Source: an uncultured Nocardioides sp. (GTDB lineage: Bacteria; Actinomycetota; Actinomycetes; Propionibacteriales; Nocardioidaceae). From it: DNA of 13,073 nt. Shown in pieces: positions 1 to 7,550 of the stretch. Numbering within the stretch: the first letter of the stretch is position 1; every line of letters begins with the position of its first letter. Under the pieces are notes generated by a model. It worked only from the letters and a program-made list of their open reading frames with translations, made no database searches and had not been told where the DNA came from. The stretch spans positions 1-13,073 of the forward strand of contig NZ_CAMPGZ010000120.1 of NCBI RefSeq assembly GCF_946885725.1. Direction: 5' to 3'. A program made the translations under genes and the position numbers.

Positions 1-1741
1 CGTCGACCGGCTCGGCGCGTTCGTCGCCGCCGCCGACGCCGCCACCACGGTGGGGCAGTGGGTGCGCGCGCTCGCCGACGGTGTGCACGCGCTCACCGCG
101 GTCGGCGCCCGGGAGCTGTGGCAGCAGGCGCAGTTCGACCGAGAGCTGGCCCGGATCGTCGACGACTCCGACACCGCCGCAGACAGCGACAGCGACGACG
201 AAGGAACCAGCGGGCTGCTGCTCGCCGACGTCCGCCAGCTGCTCGCGCACCGCCTCGGCGGCAGGCCGACTCGCGCCAACTTCCGCACCGGCACGCTCAC
301 CGTCTGCACGATGGTCCCGATGCGGTCGGTGCCGCACCGGGTGGTGTGCCTGCTCGGCCTCGACGACGGCGTCTTCCCGCGCACCAGCAGCGTCGACGGC
401 GACGACGTGCTGGCCCGCCGCCCGATGACGGGGGAGCGCGACGTGCGCAGCGAGGACCGGCAGCTGTTCCTCGACGCGATCATGGCCGCGACCGAAACGT
501 TGGTCGTGACCTACACCGGCGCCAACGAGCACACCGGTGCGGCGCGGCCGCCCGCCGTACCTCTCGGCGAGCTGCTCGACGCGCTCGACACCACCGCGTC
601 CACCGGCGACGACCGCGCCGTGCGTGACCACGTCGTCGTGCACCACCCGCTGCAACCGTTCGACGCCCGCAACCTCGAGCCGGGGGCGCTGGTGCCCGAC
701 CGCCCGTTCAGCTTCGACCGGGCCGCACTGGAGGGGGCGACCGCGGCCCGAGGTCCACGCACGGCCGTGACCCGGTTGGTGACCGCTCCGCTGCCGCCGC
801 TGCCCAGGCAGGACCTCGCGCTGACCGACCTGCACGCGTTCCTCGCCCATCCGGTCCGCGCGTTCCTGCGGCAGCGCCTCGACGTCAGCGCGCCGCTGGA
901 GGCCGAGGAGACCCCTGACGCCATCCCGATCACGCTCGACGGCCTGCAGACCTGGTCGATCGGCGACCGCATGCTCGACCAGATCCTCGCCGGCGTCAGC
1001 CCCTACACCGCCGCCCACGCCGAGCGGCTCCGCGGCGTCGTGCCACCCGGCCCGCTCGGCGAGCGCACCCTCACCGATGTCGACGCCAAGCTCCGCCCGA
1101 TCGTGCTGGCGGCGCTGCGGCTGCGGCAGGGCGAGCCGCGCACGCTCGACGTCGACATCGACCTCGGCGACGGCCGCCGTCTCACCGGCACCGTCGGCGG
1201 GGTCTGGGGCAACAAGCGGGTCAGCGTCACCTACTCCCGCCTCGCCGCCAAGCATCGGCTGGCGTCCTGGCTCGACCTGCTCGCGCTCACGGTCGGCCAC
1301 CCCGACGAGAGCTGGACCGCGCACGCGCTCGGTCGCGGCCGCGCCGCGACGACGGTCGCCGAGGCCGGCCCGCTCGACCACCGCGCCGAGACCTGGCTGC
1401 GCGAGATCGTCGACCTCTACGACCGCGGCATGCGCGAGCCGCTGCCGCTGCCCGTCAAGACCGCATGCTCCTGGGCCGAAGAGCGGCTCCGCGGCAACGG
1501 CCAGGAGTGGAAGGCCCGGCGCGACTGGGAGACCGACCGGTTCAGCCCGACCGGCATCCCCGGCGAGGACGCCGACCCCGCGCACGTGCAGGTGTACGGC
1601 GAGGGTGCGCCGTTCGACGTCCTCACCGAGCCGCCCCGTCCCGACGAGGACTGGAGCAACGCGCCGCACCGGCTCGGGCAGTACGCCCTGCGCCTCTGGG
1701 GCCCGCTGCTCGACGGCGCCGAGCGGGTGACGCACCTGTGA
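1..1741 (+). CDS. recC: RecBCD enzyme subunit RecC, 3' part (5' end outside window)
   Basis: RecC is the non-catalytic scaffold of the RecBCD double-strand-break resection enzyme. It splits the duplex, guides single strands to RecB and RecD and, in E. coli, reads Chi. The frame is open from base 2, so 579 residues are visible, about half of the usual ~1100; the GTG at 50 is internal, not a start. Strong RecC signatures are seen at visible residues ~102-127 (CTMVPMRSVP, then VVCLLG-DDGVFPR), a DRQLFLDAI segment near 152, and HHPLQPFDARN at ~214-224. The rest corresponds to the degenerate helicase-like and nuclease-like C-terminal domains that hold RecD; I see no Walker motif or PD-(D/E)XK triad, as expected. 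An acidic Ser/Asp-rich stretch lies at residues ~54-67. The stop TGA (1739-1741) overlaps the recB GTG. The family call is secure; the N-terminal half cannot be judged. Confidence 0.95.
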   Translation, partial: VDRLGAFVAAADAATTVGQWVRALADGVHALTAVGARELWQQAQFDRELARIVDDSDTAADSDSDDEGTSGLLLADVRQLLAHRLGGRPTRANFRTGTLTVCTMVPMRSVPHRVVCLLGLDDGVFPRTSSVDGDDVLARRPMTGERDVRSEDRQLFLDAIMAATETLVVTYTGANEHTGAARPPAVPLGELLDALDTTASTGDDRAVRDHVVVHHPLQPFDARNLEPGALVPDRPFSFDRAALEGATAARGPRTAVTRLVTAPLPPLPRQDLALTDLHAFLAHPVRAFLRQRLDVSAPLEAEETPDAIPITLDGLQTWSIGDRMLDQILAGVSPYTAAHAERLRGVVPPGPLGERTLTDVDAKLRPIVLAALRLRQGEPRTLDVDIDLGDGRRLTGTVGGVWGNKRVSVTYSRLAAKHRLASWLDLLALTVGHPDESWTAHALGRGRAATTVAEAGPLDHRAETWLREIVDLYDRGMREPLPLPVKTACSWAEERLRGNGQEWKARRDWETDRFSPTGIPGEDADPAHVQVYGEGAPFDVLTEPPRPDEDWSNAPHRLGQYALRLWGPLLDGAERVTHL

Positions 1742-4700
1742 CCACGCCACACATCTCGGGCACCCAGGGCGCCCCGACCGGCACGCTCGACGATCCGACG
1801 GTCTTCGACATCTGCGCGCCGCTGCCGACCGGCACGACCCTGCTGGAGGCCAGCGCCGGCACCGGCAAGACCTGGACGATCGGCGCGCTCGTCACCCGGT
1901 TCGTCGCGGAGGGCGAGGCGACGCTCGACGAGATGCTCGTGGTGACGTTCGGCCGCGCCGCCAGCCAAGAGCTGCGCGAGCGGGTGCGCGCCCAGCTGGT
2001 CGAGGCCGAGCGCGCGCTCGCCGACCCGGCGTCGGTCACCGAGCGCAGCGAGCTGCTGGAGCACCTGCTCGACGCCGACGACGAGACCCGCGCGCTGCGC
2101 CGGCAGCGGCTGCGCGAGGCGCTCGGCGCGTTCGACGGCGCGACGATCGCCACCACCCACCAGTTCTGCCACCTGGTGCTGCGCAGCCTCGGCGTCGCCG
2201 GCGACACCGACGCCAACGCCACGCTCGTGGAGGACCTCGAAGACCTGCTCGGCGAGGTCGCCGACGACCTGTACCTCGCCCGCTACGGCGCCGACCCGAT
2301 GGGCCCGCCGTTCGACCACGCCACCGCGCTCAAGCTGGCCCGGGCCGCGGCCTACGACCCGCAGGCGCGCCTCGAGCCGGCCGACGCACCGCCCGAGACG
2401 CAGGCGGCGGAGCGGGTCGCGTTCGCCTGCGCCGCACGAGAAGAGCTCGACCGGCGCAAGCGGCGGCTCGGCGTGCTCGGCTACGACGACCTGCTCTCGC
2501 AGCTCGCGCACGCGCTCGCTGACGACGACGCCCCCGCCCGGCACCGGATGCGGCGGCGCTGGCGGGTCGTGCTCGTCGACGAGTTCCAGGACACCGACCC
2601 GGTGCAGTGGCAGGTGCTCGACCGCGCGTTCAGCGGGCACGCGCGGATGGTGCTGATCGGCGACCCGAAGCAGGCCATCTACGCCTTCCGTGGCGGCGAC
2701 GTCACCACGTACCTCCAGGCCGCGGCCACCGCCACCACCCACCAGACCCTCGGCCGCAACTGGCGCTCCGACTCGGACCTGCTCGAGCCGCTGCAGCTGC
2801 TGCTCGGCGGCGCCGCGCTCGGCGACGAGCGGATCGTGGTGCGGGACGTCGAGGCCCATCACGAGGGCACGCGCCTCGCCGGTGCGGGCGCGCCGTTCCG
2901 GCTCCGCGTGGTGCGCAAGGAGATCCTCGGCGGCCGCAAGGACAAGGACCTCACGGTCAAGCAGGTCCGGCCGCACCTCTACGCCGACGTGGCCCACGAC
3001 ATCAAGCGCCTGCTCACCTCGGGCGCCACCTACTGCGGCGTCCCGCTGAAGCCCGCCGACGTCGCCGTCATCGCCTACCGCAACAGCGACCTGCAGGCAG
3101 TCAAGGGCGCGCTCGCCGACGTCGGCGTCCCGGCCGTCGTCGCCGGCAGCGGCAGCGTCTTCGCCACGCCGGCCGCCACCGAGTGGCTGCGGCTGCTCGA
3201 GGCGCTGGAACAGCCGCACCGGTCGTCGCGGGTGCGCAGCGCGGCGCTCAGCTCGTTCTTCGGGTACGACGCCGCCTCCCTCGACAGCGGCGGCGACGCC
3301 CTCACCGACGACGTGGCCAACACGCTGCGCGACTGGGCCGAGCTGCTCACGTCCCGCGGCGTCGCGGCGGTCCTCGAGGCGGCCGTCACGCGCGGCCTCA
3401 CCGCCCGCGTGCTCTCGCGAGTCGACGGCGAGCGGCTGCTCACCGATCTGCGCCACGTCGGGCAGTCGCTGCACGAGGCCGCCACCGCCGACCGGCTCGG
3501 ACTCGTGGCGCTGCTGGCCTGGCTGCGCGAGCAGATGGCCGACGACAAGCTCGAGGTCGCCTCCGACCGGACCCGCCGTCTCGACAGCGACGCCGCCGCC
3601 GTACAGCTGGTGACCATCCACGGCAGCAAGGGCCTCGAGTACCCCGTCGTCTACCTGCCCACCCTCTGGGACCGACACCCGGTCGAGCCCGACGTCCCGC
3701 TGTTCCACTCCGACGAGGCCGACGGCGCGCACCGCTGCATCGACGTCGGCGGCAGCGGCCCGCAGTGGTCGGGCAACCTCGCGCGGGCCCGCACGGAGGA
3801 CGACGGCGAGTCGCTGCGGCTGCTGTACGTCGCGATGACCCGCGCCCGGTCGCAGGTCGTGGTCTGGTGGGCGCCCACGCGCAACACGCCCTGCTCGCCG
3901 CTGCAGCGGATGCTGTTCGGGCGCCGCCCCGGCGACCTAGAGGTCAAGCCGCAGCAGTCCTGCCACAGCGAGGACGACGTCGTGCGCATCCTCGACCTGA
4001 TCCGCCAGCTCGGCGGCGCCGCTTGGGAGGAGTCGCGCATCGGCGCACTGCCCGACGCCGACCTCCCGGACGACACCCGCCCGCTGACCGTGCGGTCGTT
4101 CACGCGCGAGGTCGACACGTCGTGGCGCCGTACGTCGTACTCCTCGCTCAGCGCCGCCGCGGCCGACGCCGCGCCACCGCCCGGACCGGCCGCGACCAGC
4201 GAGCCCGAGGAGCCGCCACGCGACGACGAGGCCGACCTCGCCGGCGTCCTGGCGACACAGTCCGAGGGTGCGGCCCCGGCGCCCGACGTGCCGTCGCCGA
4301 TGGCCGGGCTGCCTGTGGGTGCGACGTTCGGCTCGCTCGTGCACGCCGTGCTCGAGCACGCCGACCCGGCCGCTCCCGACTGGCGCGCCGAGCTGCGCGC
4401 CCAGGTCGACGAGCAGTGGGTGCGCTGGCCGGTCGAGCTCGACCGCGACGAGCTCGCCGACGCACTCGTGGCCGTGTGCGACAGCCCGTTGGGGCCGCTC
4501 GCCGGCGACCGAACGTTGCGGGAGATCGGCCTCTCCGATCGGCTGCGCGAGATGGAGTTCGAGCTGCCGCTGTCGGGCGGCGACCTGCGCACCGACGCTC
4601 CCAGTCGTGCGCCGGTGGTGCTCGGCGACCTGGCTCCGCTGCTGCGCGCGCACCTTCCCGAGGACGACCCGCTGCTGCCCTACGCCGACGCGCTGGCGGA

Positions 4701-5157
4701 CCCGGCGCTCGGCGGGCAGCACCTGCGCGGATACCTCACCGGGTCGGTCGACGTGGTGCTCCGCATTCCTGCTGACGGTGGTCACCGCTATCTGGTCGTC
4801 GACTACAAGACCAACTGGCTGGGCGGCCCGCCCGCCGACGCCGGCGACGGGGACGACGCGGCACCCGCGCTGACCGCCCTCGACTACCAGCCGTCGGTGC
4901 TCGCCGCGGCGATGGGGCACTCCGACTACCCGCTGCAGGCGCTGCTGTACGCCGTGGTGCTGCACCGGTTCCTGCGCTGGCGGCAGCCCGGCTACGACCC
5001 GGCCGTCCATCTCGGAGGCGTGCTGTACCTCTACCTGCGCGGCATGTGCGGCCCGGACACCCCGCGCGTGGACGGCCACCCGTGCGGCGTGTTCGCGTGG
5101 CAGCCCCCGGTCCCGCTCGTCGAGGCCGTGTCCGACCTGCTGGACGGTGTTCGATGA
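1738..5157 (+). CDS. recB: RecBCD enzyme subunit RecB, SF1A helicase plus nuclease
   Basis: RecB is the 3'-5' translocating motor and the only nuclease of RecBCD. The 1139-residue length is close to E. coli RecB (1180). Helicase motifs run in order: Walker A ASAGTGKT at 38-45 (Lys44), TTHQFCH near 139-145, DEFQDTDPVQW at 281-291, GDPKQAIYAFRGGD at 308-321, NWRS at 341-344, VTIHGSKGLEYP at 625-636 and LLYVAMTRAR at 695-704. A Pro/Ala/acidic linker (~810-850) joins these to the nuclease domain. There, FGSLVHAVLE carries His869, GSVDVV Asp1005 and VDYKT Asp1022/Lys1024, followed by YPLQALLYAVVLHRFL at 1064-1079. These match E. coli His956, Asp1067, Asp1080 and Lys1082, so nuclease activity is predicted. 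The GTG start at 1738 overlaps the recC stop (GTGA) and fits the family N-terminus; no strong Shine-Dalgarno is seen, so coupling is likely. The stop overlaps the recD ATG. Confidence 0.97.
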   Translation: MTTPHISGTQGAPTGTLDDPTVFDICAPLPTGTTLLEASAGTGKTWTIGALVTRFVAEGEATLDEMLVVTFGRAASQELRERVRAQLVEAERALADPASVTERSELLEHLLDADDETRALRRQRLREALGAFDGATIATTHQFCHLVLRSLGVAGDTDANATLVEDLEDLLGEVADDLYLARYGADPMGPPFDHATALKLARAAAYDPQARLEPADAPPETQAAERVAFACAAREELDRRKRRLGVLGYDDLLSQLAHALADDDAPARHRMRRRWRVVLVDEFQDTDPVQWQVLDRAFSGHARMVLIGDPKQAIYAFRGGDVTTYLQAAATATTHQTLGRNWRSDSDLLEPLQLLLGGAALGDERIVVRDVEAHHEGTRLAGAGAPFRLRVVRKEILGGRKDKDLTVKQVRPHLYADVAHDIKRLLTSGATYCGVPLKPADVAVIAYRNSDLQAVKGALADVGVPAVVAGSGSVFATPAATEWLRLLEALEQPHRSSRVRSAALSSFFGYDAASLDSGGDALTDDVANTLRDWAELLTSRGVAAVLEAAVTRGLTARVLSRVDGERLLTDLRHVGQSLHEAATADRLGLVALLAWLREQMADDKLEVASDRTRRLDSDAAAVQLVTIHGSKGLEYPVVYLPTLWDRHPVEPDVPLFHSDEADGAHRCIDVGGSGPQWSGNLARARTEDDGESLRLLYVAMTRARSQVVVWWAPTRNTPCSPLQRMLFGRRPGDLEVKPQQSCHSEDDVVRILDLIRQLGGAAWEESRIGALPDADLPDDTRPLTVRSFTREVDTSWRRTSYSSLSAAAADAAPPPGPAATSEPEEPPRDDEADLAGVLATQSEGAAPAPDVPSPMAGLPVGATFGSLVHAVLEHADPAAPDWRAELRAQVDEQWVRWPVELDRDELADALVAVCDSPLGPLAGDRTLREIGLSDRLREMEFELPLSGGDLRTDAPSRAPVVLGDLAPLLRAHLPEDDPLLPYADALADPALGGQHLRGYLTGSVDVVLRIPADGGHRYLVVDYKTNWLGGPPADAGDGDDAAPALTALDYQPSVLAAAMGHSDYPLQALLYAVVLHRFLRWRQPGYDPAVHLGGVLYLYLRGMCGPDTPRVDGHPCGVFAWQPPVPLVEAVSDLLDGVR

Positions 5158-6926
5158 CCGAGCTGTTCGAACCCGTCGACGCCTTCGACCGCCGCCTCGC
5201 GCGTTCGGCGACCGGTACGCTGCGCCGGTTCAACGACGAGGGCGTCCTCGAGGCGGCCGACGTCCACGTGGCGACCCAGGCTGGACGGCTGGTGGGGGAG
5301 ACCGACGAGCAGGTGCTGCTCGCGACCGCGCTGACCGTGCGCGCGGTGCGGCACGGCTCGGTCAGTCTCGACCTGACCACTCTCGACGACCTCGTCGCCG
5401 CTGCGCCCGAGCTGCCCTGGCCGGACCCGGGGCCCTGGGCCGCTGCGGTCGCGGGATCGCGCCTGGTGGAGGCCGGGGTCCTGCGCTGGGAGCACGACCT
5501 GGTGTACCTCGACCGCTACTGGCACCAGGAGCGGCACCTCGTGGACGACCTGGCCCAGCGGCTGTCCCGTCCCGCGCCGGTCGTCGACGAGGCCTCGCTC
5601 GATGCCGCCGCGCAGCGGGTCTTCCCCGCGGAGTCCTACGCCGAGCAGCGCGCCGCCGCGCGTCAGGCCGTGACCTCGTGGACGACCGTGCTGACCGGCG
5701 GCCCGGGCACCGGCAAGACCACCACGGTCGCCGGCCTCCTCGCGCTGCTCGCCGAGCAGGCCGCCCGCACCGGCACCGGGCGGCTGCGCATCGCGCTCAC
5801 CGCGCCGACCGGCAAGGCGGCCGCACGGCTGCAGGAGTCTGTCGCCCGCGAGCTCGCCCGCATCCCCAGGGCCGACCGGGAGCGCGTCGGCACCGTCCAG
5901 GCGGTGACCATGCACCGGCTGCTCGGCCCGCTCCGCGACAACGGCACCCGGTTCCGGCACCACCGCGGCAACCGGCTGCCGCACGACGTGGTCGTCGTCG
6001 ACGAGTCCTCGATGGTGTCGCTGACGATGATGACCCGGCTGGTCGAGGCGGTCCGGCCCGAGGCGCGGCTCGTCCTGGTCGGCGACCCCGACCAGCTCGC
6101 CTCGGTCGAGGCGGGGGCGGTGCTGTCCGACCTCGTCGCCGGCCTGGCCGCGCGCGCCGACAGCCCGGTGTTCCGGCTCGCCACCACGCACCGGTTCGGT
6201 GCGGAGATCGGCGCGCTGGCCGACGCCCTGCGCATCGGCGACGCCGACCTGGTGCTGGAGCGGCTGCGGACGGGCGGCGTCGGGGTCGAGTACGTCGAGA
6301 GCGACGAGCCCGCCGCGGTCCTGCAACCGCGCCTGCTCGAGGCTGCTTCCGCCGTACGACGGAAGGCGGAGGCGGGCGACGTGGCCGGCGCGCTCACCGC
6401 GCTCGACGCCCACCGCCTGCTGTGCGCGCACCGCGACGGGCCCCACGGCGTCGCGCACTGGAACCGGCAGATCGAGCACTGGCTCACCGAGGTCACCGGC
6501 GACCCGCTGCACGAGCGGATGTACGTCGGTCGCCCGCTGCTGGTGACCGCCAACGACTACGGCCTCGGCGTCTACAACGGTGACGCCGGCGTCGTCGTGC
6601 GCACGCCCGACGGGCCGCGCGCGTTCATCGACGGGGCGCAGGGGCCGGTCGACTTCGCGCCGAGCCGGCTCGCCGACGTCGAGACCATGCACGCCACGAC
6701 GATCCACAAGAGTCAGGGCAGCCAGGCCCGCGAGGTCACCGTGCTGCTGCCGCCACCGGAGTCCCGGCTGCTCACCCGCGAGCTCTTCTACACCGCGGTC
6801 ACTCGCGCGCAGGACACCGTGCGGGTGGTCGGCACCGAGGACGCCGTGCGCGCCGCCGTCGAGCGCCGTGCCCGGCGGGCGAGCGGCCTGCGGCAGCGGC
6901 TCGCAGCCGACGTAAACGACTCGTGA
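5154..6926 (+). CDS. recD: RecBCD enzyme subunit RecD, SF1B 5'-3' helicase
   Basis: RecD is the fast 5'-3' motor of RecBCD; it lets the enzyme unwind both strands at once and controls nuclease and Chi behaviour in E. coli. At 590 residues it is close to E. coli RecD (608), not the longer RecD2 type. An N-terminal ~140-residue domain (expected to contact RecC) precedes the helicase core: Walker A GGPGTGKTT at 182-190 (Lys188), APTGKAA at 218-224, VVVDESSMV at 280-288, GDPDQLASVEAG at 310-321, an NGD loop at 475-477, TIHKSQGSQ at 516-524 and YTAVTRA at 546-552. The ATG at 5154 overlaps the recB stop as ATGA, with a weak GGACGG six bases upstream; the frame stays open further upstream, but this start gives the normal RecD N-terminus. 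It is the last gene of the rec operon, and a separate promoter for the next gene overlaps its stop. Confidence 0.96.
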   Translation: MTELFEPVDAFDRRLARSATGTLRRFNDEGVLEAADVHVATQAGRLVGETDEQVLLATALTVRAVRHGSVSLDLTTLDDLVAAAPELPWPDPGPWAAAVAGSRLVEAGVLRWEHDLVYLDRYWHQERHLVDDLAQRLSRPAPVVDEASLDAAAQRVFPAESYAEQRAAARQAVTSWTTVLTGGPGTGKTTTVAGLLALLAEQAARTGTGRLRIALTAPTGKAAARLQESVARELARIPRADRERVGTVQAVTMHRLLGPLRDNGTRFRHHRGNRLPHDVVVVDESSMVSLTMMTRLVEAVRPEARLVLVGDPDQLASVEAGAVLSDLVAGLAARADSPVFRLATTHRFGAEIGALADALRIGDADLVLERLRTGGVGVEYVESDEPAAVLQPRLLEAASAVRRKAEAGDVAGALTALDAHRLLCAHRDGPHGVAHWNRQIEHWLTEVTGDPLHERMYVGRPLLVTANDYGLGVYNGDAGVVVRTPDGPRAFIDGAQGPVDFAPSRLADVETMHATTIHKSQGSQAREVTVLLPPPESRLLTRELFYTAVTRAQDTVRVVGTEDAVRAAVERRARRASGLRQRLAADVNDS

Positions 6927-6950
6927 CCGGAGCGCGGGTTTGGCTAACTT
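6923..6950 (+). promoter_or_regulatory. Predicted promoter of the GNAT-alditol oxidase pair (leaderless)
   Basis: The -10 hexamer TAACTT (6945-6950) fits actinobacterial TAnnnT. A -35-like GTGACC (6923-6928), overlapping the recD stop, lies 16 nt upstream. The -10 ends exactly 7 nt before the GTG at 6958, so transcription would begin at or next to that codon, giving a leaderless mRNA. No Shine-Dalgarno precedes this GTG, which agrees. This is inference from motif and spacing only. Confidence 0.5.
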
Positions 6951-6957
6951 GAGCGGC

Positions 6958-7548
6958 GTGGCAATCGAGGTCAGACCCGCGACGATCGACCGGTTCGACG
7001 ACGTCGCGACCATGCTGGGGCCGAAGAACCCCACGTCGTCGGTGTGCTGGTGCCTGAGCCACCGGCTGGACTCGAAGACCAACCGGAGCCTGGTCGGCCC
7101 GGCCCGCGGCGAGTACGTCAAGCAGCTGTGCCGCCGCGACGTCTCGCCCGGCGTGCTCGCGTACGACGGCGACGAGGTGGTCGGCTGGGCGGCGGTCGCA
7201 CCGCGGTCGGAGCTGCCGTTCTCCCGGTCCCGGCTGATCCCGCACGTCGACGACCTGCCCGTCTGGACGGTGTGGTGCATCAGGGTGCGGCCCGGCCACC
7301 GCGGCGGCGGCATCTCGCCGGCCCTGCTCGAGGGCGCGGTCGACTACGCCCGGTCCCACGGTGCACCCGCGGCCGAGGGCTACCCGGTCGACAACGAGGG
7401 CGAGAAGGTCGACACCACGATGGCGTTCGTCGGCACCCGCAAGCTGTTCGAGCGGTGCGGGTTCACCAAGGTCGCGGACACCAGTGCGGTGGCGGGCGGC
7501 TTCCCGCGTGTGCTGATGCGCCGGCAGCTCGACGGCGGGGCCGTCTGA
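6958..7548 (+). CDS. GNAT family N-acetyltransferase, substrate unknown
   Basis: A 196-residue acetyl-CoA-dependent acyltransferase of the GNAT superfamily. The acetyl-CoA binding motif A is the strand VWTVWCIRV (102-110) followed by the pyrophosphate loop RPGHRGGGIS (111-120) and an amphipathic helix to about 131. Near the C-terminus GTRKLFERCGFTKV is the usual motif B region. Close to the N-terminus is a Cys-Trp-Cys motif (30-32) followed by LSHR, seen in some uncharacterised GNATs. No signal peptide or membrane segment; cytosolic. The GTG at 6958 is chosen because it begins directly on the AIEVRPAT strand typical of GNAT N-termini and sits 7 nt after a -10 box; a TTG at 6940 would lie upstream of the -10. 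The gene starts 31 nt after recD and ends 2 nt before the oxidase gene, so it is probably cotranscribed with that gene. The acceptor (small molecule, antibiotic or protein) cannot be told from the sequence. Confidence 0.86.
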   Translation: MAIEVRPATIDRFDDVATMLGPKNPTSSVCWCLSHRLDSKTNRSLVGPARGEYVKQLCRRDVSPGVLAYDGDEVVGWAAVAPRSELPFSRSRLIPHVDDLPVWTVWCIRVRPGHRGGGISPALLEGAVDYARSHGAPAAEGYPVDNEGEKVDTTMAFVGTRKLFERCGFTKVADTSAVAGGFPRVLMRRQLDGGAV

Positions 7549-7550
7549 GC

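Noticed and set aside
50..52. GTG at 50 as the start of a short RecC
   Set aside because: The frame is open to the window edge, and the preceding residues read as continuous RecC, so the gene is simply cut by the window.
1417..3732. Long minus-strand open frame opposite recC and recB (771 codons)
   Set aside because: Such antisense frames are common in high-GC coding DNA. Its translation is Arg/Gly/Val-rich low-complexity sequence with no recognisable domain, and it lies opposite unmistakable recB.
5165..5172. GTTCGAAC as a possible LexA (SOS) box near the recD start
   Set aside because: The actinobacterial SOS box needs the half sites separated by four bases (TCGAAC-N4-GTTCGA). Here they overlap, and the site lies inside coding sequence.
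6940..6957. TTG at 6940 as the GNAT start
   Set aside because: It would add six residues without family support and lies upstream of the predicted transcription start; the GTG at 6958 fits the GNAT N-terminus and the promoter spacing.
5031..7313. Long minus-strand open frame opposite recD and GNAT (760 codons)
   Set aside because: Same antisense effect; the plus strand holds clear RecD motifs.
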